A stretch of 64,000 nt of DNA from Trachythela sp. YZ-2020 (lineage: Eukaryota; Cnidaria; Anthozoa; Malacalcyonacea; Clavulariidae): contig JADLSH010000373.1 of assembly GCA_016169945.1 (NCBI GenBank), positions 1,736,001 through 1,800,000 on the forward strand. The letters are read 5' to 3'. Of the stretch, positions 55,479 to 64,000 are shown piece after piece (the stretch's first letter is position 1; the number at the start of each line of letters is the position of its first letter). Below the pieces are notes generated by a model. It had not been told where the DNA came from and searched no databases. It saw only the letters and a program-made list of their open reading frames with translations. The position numbers were made by a program, and so were the translations under genes.

Positions 55479-55735
55479 ATGGAGATCAATCTCAATGGCG
55501 AGTCTTCTGGTTATTTGCAGTTAAGAGAGTATCAAAGGCAGACCATGGAAGCCTAAATATCTGGTAGAGATGTGTTCGTTTCTGCGCCAATGGGAGCTGG
55601 GAAGGGTGTAACTTTTGAGTTAGCTCCCCATGCCTTCGAGCACATGTTGAAAAATAGCAAGTCACTAGTTGTTGTTGTTGCTCCATTGGTCTTGCAGATG
55701 AAAGACCAATTACATGCTGCCATTCACATACGAAT
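55479..55735 (+). pseudogene. RecQ-like helicase, first-exon relic 2
   Basis: ATG at 55479: MEINLNGESSGYLQLRE. After a shift and a stop (TAA at 55558), RDVFVSAPMGAGKGVTFELA (Walker A with GKG where GKS/GKT is needed), AFEHMLKNSKSLVVVVAPLV and LQMKDQLHAAI (PLVSLMKDQV in relatives). The nucleotide-binding lysine is there but the following S/T is lost. Downstream helicase motifs are absent. Different from relic 1 at 36.2 kb, so two RecQ-type lineages left traces here. Confidence 0.65.
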
Positions 55736-55753
55736 GCCATACCTGTGTACAAT

Positions 55754-55807
55754 GCCATGTGCACATGGCCAGCTTGGCTGGCCATGTGCACATGGCCAGC
55801 TTGGCTG
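55754..55807. repeat. 27 bp unit repeated twice in tandem
   Basis: GCCATGTGCACATGGC, a perfect 16 bp palindrome, followed by CAGCTTGGCTG, occurs twice back to back. It lies just after the RecQ relic. Confidence 0.85.
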
Positions 55808-55859
55808 GATAGTTATATCAGATTACTACCGTACATAAGCAACTCCGCCCCCTGTTAAT

Positions 55860-56579
55860 TAATAGACAAGTCCTTTCTTCACACTTTTGGCGCAAAACGC
55901 GACAAGAAAAATTGCAAGGGAGACAAGTTGACCTCCCGCTCGCAACTTCGTCGCTCACGCTCACCAGTGCTGGAGCGACTTGGAGCAAGTATATCCCATA
56001 ATGCTGTGTGTTCGAGAATTTAAACTAGGCACCAGTGCCTAGTGCATGCACAATCTCTTACTGAGATTGCTGAGTTGGCAATTTTAAATAGTTTTATCTT
56101 TTCGAAAAAAGGAATAAATGCATATTATTCTATTATCAGATTGGTAACAATAATGACCCCTCCCCCTTTGATATAGGAAGTACATTTCCCCCTAGGAAAT
56201 ACCTAATACCTAGGAAATACCTTGTCAAATGTATCCAGTGTTTCTTCCATTTCTTCGATGTAAAATCTCGCGTTTTTGATCTCCTTTTGATAAGTCTTGT
56301 CAGTCGCCGCAATATTTGTTTATCGTTTTTTTGATAAATTCTTTCAAATTTCGCTAGTTTTTTCTCTGCAATATCCTGTCTAGGGTCGCCACCAATTGGT
56401 GTGGGAAATATTCTGCAATTTCCTGAGACACCAACGACTCACAAATTATTTTCAACTCTTTTATTTTACTTGAAATATGTCGCTCTCTGATATACTAAAC
56501 CACGTTGTTTGTTAACACACTCACACTGTCATGTGACTAACTTAAAATAAAAAAAGGTCGTTCAAACGTCGATCGTGTA
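55860..56579. other. non-coding, no gene seen
   Basis: No recognisable coding. CAGTGCCTAGTGCATGCAC and TAGGCACC (56025-56050) and CCTAGGAAATACCTAATACC (56192-56222, short direct repeat) are the only features noticed. Confidence 0.35.
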
Positions 56580-56692
56580 AAAATTCCTATAGGAATTCTA
56601 TTCCTATAGGATCCTATAGGAATTCCTATAGAAAATTCCTATAGGAATTCTATTCCATTTCCTATAGAAATTCCTATAGGAATTTTTCCTAA
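56580..56692. repeat. array of CCTATAGGAATTCCTATAGG palindromes, second locus
   Basis: Overlapping units of TTCCTATAGGAATTC and TAGGATCCTATAGG, as at 30425-30600 but without the GGGCCAAAATC spacer. It directly abuts the minisatellite that follows. Confidence 0.8.
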
Positions 56693-57095
56693 GGGAGGGA
56701 CCTTCAGAATTTTATGTAAGGGCCTTCAGAATTTTATACAAGGGCCTTAAGAATTTTATACAAGGGCCTTAAGAATTTTATATATTAAGGCCCTTCGGAA
56801 TTTTATGCAAGGGCTTTCAGAATTTTATATAAGGGGCATCAGAATTTTATGCAAGGATCTTCAGAATTTCATATAAGGACCATCAGAATTTTATACAAAA
56901 GCCTTGAGAATTTTATGTAAGGACCTTCGGAATGTTTACAAGGGCCTTCAGGTTTTTATGTAAGGGCCTTCAGGTTTTTATGTAAGGACCTTCAGATTTT
57001 TATACAAGGACCTTCAGATTTGTATACAAGGACATTCAGAATTGTATAAAAGGACTTTCAGAATTTGATGTAAGGGCCATCAGAAATTTACGGTG
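56693..57095. repeat. minisatellite, unit of about 21-22 bp
   Basis: About 18-19 degenerate copies of CAGAATTTTATACAAGGGCC + TT. Variants include GGACC/GGGCC, TGTAAG/TACAAG, and AGGTTTTTATG in the right third. No coding: the unit puts stops in every frame. Confidence 0.9.
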
Positions 57096-57102
57096 GCCCA
57101 CA

Positions 57103-57205
57103 AGTGTCACGGCAAGAACAAATTTATGACGGCAAGAACAAATTTATGAAGGCAAGAACAAATTTATCACCGCAATGAACAAATTTATGGCGGCAAGAAC
57201 AAATT
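57103..57205. repeat. minisatellite, unit GGCAAGAACAAATTTATGAC
   Basis: Five to six copies of a 20 bp unit, degenerating to the right (CCGCAATGAACAAATTTATG, GGCGGCAAGAACAAATTATA). It directly follows the 21 bp minisatellite with about 8 bp between, and lies some 210 bp before the HECT gene start. Confidence 0.85.
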
Positions 57206-58244
57206 ATATTCACAAAATCCAATTAGTTTACGGCGAAACAAACTTTGTCCACGGCAAAATAAAAATCGAATCACTAGTCAGTGGTTTGGTCAGAGATTGT
57301 GTCATTTACGTCCTGGCAACATCATGTTATGAAAACATTATAGTGATCCCATGGCGCCATTTTTACTTTCGACCCACAGTTTGTTGTTTCTTTTATATAT
57401 AAATACATATTGTACCATGTTCTGCCCAAGTTGTGGAAAAGAAAGGGGAGAAGGTGACAACTTCTGTTCTCATTGTGGGCAAGCTAAGTTCTTATACGAT
57501 GTTTAATAGTATTGTGACGTTTCATCGTTCATGCATATTCAAAAGTAGTGGCCATTCACTGGTACAGTATATTGCACAATTTATATTATTTGGTATATGC
57601 CTATTTTAAGTCATATTGGGCATTGTTTGTTTTGAGCTAAGCAGAAAAAAACCCACACAAAAAATAAACGTATTATGTAGGATTCCTTTTGAGTAGAAAA
57701 TATACAAATTTCCTCTGATTTTGAATACTCTGGCCCACCCCTTATCTTGTTATAGGCCACCCCATTTAGCACCTGCATATTTGATAGCCCTTTTTTCCAG
57801 CTAACGTCCCCTGTACTTTAGGACCAGTCCCCTATTTGCTCCCAGCAAAGCATAAGCAAGAAATTCCTACATGATTTTGGCAGAACAATGATATTTTAGA
57901 AAATAATCTCTTAATTTGGAAAATACTCCTTTCACTGCTGGAAACTAATTCCGAAGTTCTTCATTTATGAATACTTAATTTCATAAATTTATAATTGTTT
58001 TGTATTTTTTAAATGATATTAGGTCAAATAAACCATACACTGAAATGTAAACAATATACAAGGGCAATCCAGCTTCTTGTTAGTCAGCCTGGCTACTATG
58101 ATCCATTAATCTTTAAATCACAGTATTAATTAAAGGGCCGTCAAGTCCGTTCTGCTAACACACATATTTGGTTTACATTTTGTCTCAAATAATACCTTGT
58201 TAGGCATTCAGGTTAAATTGAGCTGTTAAAGCTAATATTTAGCT

Positions 58245-61010
58245 CCAAAATAATAATAATAATAATAATAATATTTAAAACTTATATAGCGCAAATTAAT
58301 ATACAGTGTTATGATCAAATGCGCTTTACATAATTATCTATCTAATATAAGTCAATAAAACAACTAAACTAGAACTAAAGTAATTACAAGCCATATAACA
58401 AGTCAAATTCTAACATTATACATTAAAAGCTTCTCTAAAATAATAGGCCTTAAGCAACGACTTAAAAATAGTAAAATTCTCCTGACTCCTTATTGAGACA
58501 GGAAGAATATTCCAAACTCTTGCTGAAGCATTAGAAAACGCCCTATCCCCTAATGTCTTTCTCGACTCAGCAGTATTGTCCTGTAATAATATACCTGTAT
58601 TTGATCTTAAGCTATAACAAGTAGTCTTTCTAATACAAACTAAATTACTTAAATATTTGGGAGCGTCTCCATGTATACATTTAAAAGCGAGCATTGCAAT
58701 TTTAAAATTGATTCTAAATGTAACTGGGAGCCAATGTAGTGTGATTAAAGAAGGTGTGATATGATCACGCTTTGGAACCGAGCACACCAGGCGTGCTGCC
58801 GCATTCTGCACTCTTTGAAGCTTGTCGAGATGCGTTGTCGAAACACCAAACAATAAGCCCATTACAATAATCTATTCTTGACATGACAACTGCTTGAACA
58901 ATCATTTTCTTGTCTTCAAACCGTAGAAATCTCTTAATGCGCCTAATGTTGTGCAAATGATAAATCACAGATTGACAGATCTTGTTAATTGCTGTTTTCA
59001 TGCTAAAGTAATTGTCAAACCACGTCCCAAGATTTCGAGCATTGACTACCGATGACACCTTCACCTGACCAATCCTCAGCTCGGTTATATTTATCTTAGC
59101 CAACTGCACACAAGTTCCGATTACAAGAAATTCAGTTTTTCCATCATTCAGCTTAAGTTTGTCCATGGTCATCCAAGTCTTGATATCTGCAATGCAGTTC
59201 TGTAATGCCGTCACCGCTTCAAGCTCACTTACAGTAGAGTCAGGCTTAAACGAGATGTACAACTGAGTATCATCAGCATAAGCATGAGCATCCGGAAGAT
59301 GTTTTTTTACAACTTCAAATAGCTTGCTAGCATATAATGTGAACAGCAGTGGTCCTATACAAGAACCTTGTGGGACACCATGAGGCAGGGAGAAATCCTT
59401 CGAATAGCTTCCGTTTGGTAGTATTCGCTGCGATCTGCCAGTTAAGTAAGAACTAAACCAACGAAGAGCATTACCTTTTATTCCAAAAGTAACCTCAAGA
59501 TGACGGAGAAGCACTTGATGATCCACAGTATCGAACGCAGAGCTCAAGTCCAACAGTACTAGTAGAGTAACCCTCTGATGGTTCATATTTATCAATATAT
59601 CATTATGAACTTGAGGAGTGCTGTTTCGGTGTGCCCGATAGGCTGATTGAAGTACCGGGTATAGCCCCGACTGGCACAAATGTACCTGGGTCTGGTTACA
59701 AACCGCCCTCTCCGTCAATTTGGATACAAACTGTAGGTTACTCACTTGTCTCAAATTCGGGAAAGAAGCACCCTGACCAGATTTCTTGAGTCGTGGGTCG
59801 ACCAAAGCAGCTTTCCACTCAGTTGGAAAATGTCCAAGGGTCAAAGAAGAATTAATCGTGGAGGTAATAACTGGAAGGAGTTCCTTCGAGGCAGTTCGTC
59901 ACCATAGAAGTAGGCATAGGATCGAGCACACAGCTTTTCTTAGCAGAAGCCTCAATAAGCTTGCACACATCCTCTTGGGTGAGTTCCCTGAATTCACACA
60001 GTGTCTCATGTTCAACGTTAAAACTAGGATCATCAATTAATCCAGCAAGTTCATCACAAGTTTCCCCTGCAGCATCAAGCTCATTGCGTATATTGATGAT
60101 CTTATGGTGAAAATAATGACCAACATAATTCGCAAGAGTCACATTATCATGATGGCTAGGAAAACATACGTCATCTTTTGGCAAAAGTAATGATTAAACA
60201 GTTTACGTTGATCACCACCCTGTTCTTCTATGAAGTTCACATAAAACTCTTTACGCGCCTTGTTACAGATGTAGGTGACGTGGTTCCTTAACCGTTTGAA
60301 CAAAAGTAGGTCTTCAGATGACTTAGTCCTCCTCCAAATTCGCTCAGCCTTACGCCGCCTTCTCTTAGCCTCAGCAATGTCTTTATTATACCAGGGTACC
60401 TGGGGCCTAGATCTCACTATTTTTATCTTTAGAGGTGCATGACGATCAATTATTCTATTAAGAGCAGTGTTATAGTTATTCACAAGTTTATCAAGATCTT
60501 CACACGCTCGGAATAACTTCGCGCGCACAGGTCTGACTTCATCAAGTCCTGTTTGAGGTAGTTAAGATCAATATCCTTAATCTTCCTATAGGTGATCCTC
60601 TTAGCCTTTGACATGGGCCTGCTTATGTTAATATTGCAATGAACTGCCGCGTGATCAGAAAAATAGCGGCAGCTACGTGGGGGCAGCCCCATAAGTGTCT
60701 CCATTTTACGAGTGATAACAAGATCCAGAGTATGGCCATGGATGTGAGTCGATTCAGTAACATGTTGTTCAAGTCCAAATGACTCCAGTAGATCAAGGAA
60801 CTTCACAGTGTCAGCGTTAGTAGAGACATCGACATGAATATTGAAGTCCCCAAGGACAAGTAATAATTCCTTCGATAAAATAACAGATTCCAAGATATTA
60901 GAGATCTCCGTAAAGAAGGTGGTCATGGGAAGGGGTCACGGTAGAGGAGCCCAATTCCCCCTCCAGCTCGTCTTAAACGAGGGTGGTCAACCAAAATGCC
61001 TTGGTGTTAA
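58245..61010 (-). mobile_element. CR1/L2-like LINE, 5'-truncated, YADD intact
   Basis: From right to left: endonuclease (RLRRAGGGIGLLYRD, LLVLGDFNIHVDVSTNADTV, SDHAAVHCNINISRP; 61000-60480), a connecting region rich in KAKR (60528-60139), a linker (60184-59852) and RT (59844-58765: SFPNLRQVSNLQFVSKLTER, LVLLDLSSAFDTVDHQVLLR, GVPQGSCIGPLLFTLYASKL, HAYADDTQLYIS at about 59280). The C-terminal AVSDRIDYCNGL-like/thumb follows (58862-58416), with an ATT-repeat 3' tail at about 58250-58275. Catalytic YADD is kept. Frame breaks lie at about 60500, 60160, 59848 and 58800. The N-terminal endonuclease and any ORF1 are missing. It sits in the HECT gene's intron, antisense. Confidence 0.85.
58248..58276. 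repeat. (AAT)n microsatellite, LINE 3' tail
   Basis: Nine to ten AAT units on plus, read as an (ATT)n tail at the 3' end of the minus-strand LINE. Short tandem repeats are usual at the 3' ends of CR1/L2 relatives. Confidence 0.85.
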
Positions 61011-62727
61011 GTGTGGTGACTGTTCTATTTTTTAGGTTGTTCAACAAATAAACAAGTGGAAAAGACAACATGTGAAGAACGTCCATCTACAAGTACTAGT
61101 GTGCCAGTGAAAGTTTTTGCCAATTATAGAAAGAGCAAAAGTAAGGAATGGAAAGACAGAGTATCAAAGTCAGTTGATAATAAAAATGTTGTGATTTATG
61201 TCGGACTAATGGAATGGTGCGAAAAAGAGCTGAGACTCAAAGGACGACGAGGAAAGAAGATACCAATACGCGCCGCAATAAATTCTACTTACACCATATT
61301 GCGTGGAGAAGCTGAGCATAAGTGGAAGAATTTTCACAGTGAGCTGTATGATGAGAGTCAACAATACCACCTGTTGTATGAGGATGGACAGCAGGCAGTC
61401 TTCATACCAGGATCACCAAAGGAACCATTCACATTAAGCAGATACCACGAAGAATTAGGTAAAGACTTCAAGCGAATTACCTTATTTCTGTGCCCAAACT
61501 ATGATTTTCTGAAAGCAGAAGGCCTTCTTGATGATGAAAGTGTTGATGATGAGCATGATTGTGATATTTCTCCTGACCCTGTAGCCAGAACCTTCAGCAA
61601 TGATTCAGATGATGCTCAAGAGAGCATTGACCTCACAACTACACCCACAGAGGATGAATCAGGTCAAATTGAACTAGACCATCTGCTGTCTAAACATCTA
61701 CAGGATATGTACAACATTGAAGAATCTGTGGTTCCATCTGATGTCACGGATAAACAATTTAGCGAATCACCACCCTCAATCGCTGGCATTGTGAAAATGT
61801 TGGCCGAAAAAGTGGATTCACCAGACAAACAGCTGTTCATCGTTTCAAGGGCGAAATGCCAAACTAAACAGAGAGGGAGATAAAGAGAAAGTCTGCCTCA
61901 TCTCGATATGTGGTGAGAGTAAAGTTCAGTGGTGAGCAAGGGATAGATTCTGGTGCCCTGGGAAAAGAGTTTTTCACGTTAACTCTTTCGAAAATCGGTT
62001 CTAGTATGTTCCCTGGTGGAATACCGGTAGATTCGACTCTTCACATCCAAAATGGAAACTTCAAGGCTTGTGGAGAGATCGTAGCTGCAAGCCTCGCCCA
62101 GGGTGGCCCTGCACCTTGCTGTCTTGATGCAACCGTGTATGATTTGTTGGTTAACCCAAATGTATCACTCCAGGAACTTAACTCTGAAACACATTTAGCA
62201 GCATCTGACTAGAGGATGTAACGAAAAACACCAACACCATTATTGACCACGGTTATACAGGAATAATTGACGATTCCCATATTAACGAAATTCGGCAGTC
62301 CATTGTCGTCAGCATTGTAACCAGCATTGTAACCAAAAGATTAGTCTATCTGAACGAATTCATGCATGGGTTTGATTCGTATGGGTTAAGAAGCGTTCTC
62401 CAAAACCACCCCAATGCATGCAAAGCTCTTTTTGTGCAAGATGACCAGGACAAAAGTGCTGTTGATGCTAATTATCTGTTTTCAATTATGAATCCAGAAT
62501 TTTCAGAAGCTGGTAGCACACAGAAAGAAATTGAGGAATCTATGATGGATTTCCTCCAAGATTTATTGTTTGGTCTGGAAGATAAGCCATGTGTTTCTGG
62601 TTATGCACAGGCACTTGTAACCTGTGACGATGATAGTGTGGGTACCGGAGGCGAAGAGGAACAGCTAGCACTCTCTCCTGATTGCACTCCTGCAGGAATC
62701 ATTGGATGGCTGACTGGCCAAAAACAC

Positions 62728-63118
62728 AAGCCTGGTTTCCATTTAGTCGTAACTGTCGTGAACACATCAAGCTGACGGATGTAATAGTGTTGATAGACCA
62801 TAGTAGTGACTGAGTTTGAATATACATGCAAACAGTAACATAAAAGATGATATAGATCCAGCTATTTCACTTCCTGCTTTGGCATGATTGCTTGTGTTTA
62901 AGTCAGAACATTTGAACTCTTATGTTTATGTCTAGTGAAAAAACAGGCTTTTAAATAGTTGACAATGCTCAGGTTCGCCCATTCTAAGATTTCACTTTTT
63001 CTAACACCAGGTGATTTAAGCCTGGTTTTCGTTTAGTTGTGAATGCATCAAACTGATTGATGTAATAGAGTGTTAATAGACCATCGTAGAGACTGATTTG
63101 CATGGCATGCAAACACAC
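62728..63118. repeat. diverged direct duplication at the HECT gene's 3' end
   Basis: 62728-62830 (AAGCCTGGTTTCCATTTAGT, ...ACATCAAGCTGACGGATGTA, TAGACCAT) is repeated at 63013-63118 (AAGCCTGGTTTTCGTTTAGT, ...GCATCAAACTGATTGATGTA, TAGACCAT). About 285 bp offset. The first copy includes the HECT stop region. Confidence 0.75.
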
Positions 63119-63286
63119 ACACAAAAGATGAGATCATCCAGACTACTTCACATAGTCGAAAACGACTTGTTCATGACAGTTACGACTAAATAAAAACCAG
63201 GCTTGAAAGTTCTAGATGTAAAGCTGAAGCATGGGAATATATTTCAAGAAACATATATTTTTCAGTTAAAACTGATTATTAATTAT

Positions 63287-63970
63287 TCAAGCTCCATTTT
63301 GAGCTACTGTCATAAGCCTTCTGTAGAGACTGTCTGCTTCTTGCCAGCTATGTGGCAGACTCAATCCAAGAGCGCTTCTTGCATAATCAAAATAATCTTG
63401 ATATTTGTCGAAATCATTTGCATGAACTATATGCTCAGCTGTATAATCTATTTCTGCTTGGGGAACCCTTAACAGAAGGTTTCCTATGGCACCATGATGC
63501 TCTGGCAGAAAGTAAAGCGAATCTGGTCTACCAGACACTGTGTTGTACCTGGACTTCCTTATTCTGTGGGCGTTCCAGTGCTCTTTGACCATGTCAAGAT
63601 CCTCTTGCAAAACCTTTGCGAAACAGTAGCAGATACAACCCATGCTTAGTTCAGAAGAAGAATCCAACACACCTTCAGATTCTAAATCTTTAAAATAGTT
63701 TCGCCACCATGTTGATCTATTACGTGCATAAAATGACCACTATCCTTCAATTCTCTGGTTTCGAGGGAGAAGCCACATATCGATGGGAATCAGTGTTATC
63801 TCTGAAATAACATTGAACTGAAGCGGCCAATCCATTTTCTGTGCCCAAATCTGTAATCAACTGCACAGGACATCCTTTCATTTCATTTACAGTATTCAAG
63901 AAGAATGTTGCAATGTTGTCTGGTGAATTATTAGAGCGAGTCACCTTGAGCCACAAAATGTTCTGGCTGA
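63287..63970 (-). pseudogene. integrase-core (rve) transposase-like gene, C-terminal part, runs off the window
   Basis: The minus strand from the window edge reads MWLKVTRSNNSPDNIATFFL, NTVNEMKGCPVQLITDLGTE (the D..GTEN motif of the rve core), then after frame changes near 63700 WWRNYFKDLESEGVLDSSSE, MGCICYCFAKVLQEDLDMVK, HWNAHRIRKSRYNTVSGRPD, SLYFLPEHHG. HWNxHRIRxSR..xxxGxPDxLYFLPE is the conserved C-terminal block of a family of eukaryotic integrase-like transposases (IS3EU/Ginger-like; I cannot say which). The stop is near 63287. It converges with the HECT gene, about 510 bp apart. Confidence 0.65.
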
Positions 63971-64000
63971 ATCCGTCAATTGCTCCATGGGATGGGCAAG

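Larger units (their letters stand above)
57417..62778 (+). pseudogene. zinc-ribbon HECT-domain E3 ligase-like gene (G2E3-like group), broken
   Basis: A first exon at 57417 encodes MFCPSCGKERGEGDNFCSHC, a CxxC...CxxC zinc ribbon. Exon 2 starts at 61036 after TTTTTTAG. It has a basic DNA-binding-like part (KVFANYRKSKSKEWKDRVSK, ELRLKGRRGKKIPIRAA), a ubiquitin-like/linker part (HLLYEDGQQAVFIPGSPKEP), an acidic region (residues about 165-230), then the HECT N-lobe (VRVKFSGEQGIDSGALGKEF, MFPGGIPVDSTLHIQNGNFK) and DCTPAGIIGWLTGQ. The HECT catalytic cysteine region is missing: the frame stops shortly after GWLTGQ. Frame changes at about 61850 and 62210. HECT ligases pass ubiquitin through a C-lobe cysteine, so this copy could not. 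A LINE fills the intron. Confidence 0.65.

Noticed and set aside
56693..57095. CRISPR-like array
   Set aside because: The units are contiguous with no unique spacers and vary continuously; this is a minisatellite in a eukaryotic genome.

Overview
This is a repeat-dominated window of an animal nuclear genome. AT-rich DNA, spliceosomal introns, a tRNA-derived SINE, CR1/L2-like LINEs, a Penelope-like element, Bel/Pao, Helitron, P, Kolobok, Tc1/mariner, hAT and Harbinger elements rule out a prokaryote. Several gene families (P2X7-ballast-like proteins, zinc-ribbon HECT proteins, RecQ-like relics, SF3 helicases, the ICIICGR family) are ones I associate with cnidarians, so an anthozoan or other cnidarian is my best guess. 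That is inference from family recognition, not a database result. I see no clearly intact ordinary host gene.

Layout. 1.6-10.7 kb: a decayed Helitron (Rep/helicase pieces, then an RPA-like OB-fold gene), opened by a 3.4 kb TA-flanked TIR transposon (2099-5514) that itself contains a 662 bp TTA-flanked Harbinger-type MITE, by an 0.8 kb insert, and by a 1.3 kb TIR element. 10.8-15.6 kb: a Kolobok-type transposon starting at a TTAA, with a P2X7-ballast-like gene on + and a multi-exon DDE transposase on -, meeting tail to tail. 15.5-22.3 kb: MITEs, foldbacks, Tc1-like fragments and a relic of the 3.4 kb element's gene family. 22.4-28.4 kb: two SF3 (Rep/E1-type) helicase fragments, each followed by a palindromic array of GTAACATGTG-like units, around a Bel/Pao integrase remnant into which a second Kolobok-type element (24339-27397, perfect TTAA duplication) was inserted. 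It again pairs a P2X7-ballast-like gene with a THAP gene. 28.4-44.7 kb: long non-coding stretches, an intact DD37E Tc1/mariner-type transposase (32050-33117), a broken zinc-knuckle/coiled-coil gene, hAT and RecQ relics, and a LINE sitting in a Penelope-like element. 44.7-49.6 kb: a nearly intact P element with THAP exons. 49.6-57.4 kb: SINE copies including an inverted dimer, exons with a CUE/UBA-like motif, a second RecQ relic and minisatellites. 57.4-64 kb: a zinc-ribbon/HECT gene whose intron holds a 5'-truncated LINE with an intact YADD motif, then a convergent integrase-core (rve) gene running off the window.

The most interesting theme is transposons carrying a second, non-transposase gene tail to tail with the transposase. 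The P2X7-ballast-like gene shows this twice with Kolobok machinery. The HECT gene may show it once with an rve integrase. The second theme is SF3 helicase fragments tied to iteron-like palindromic arrays.
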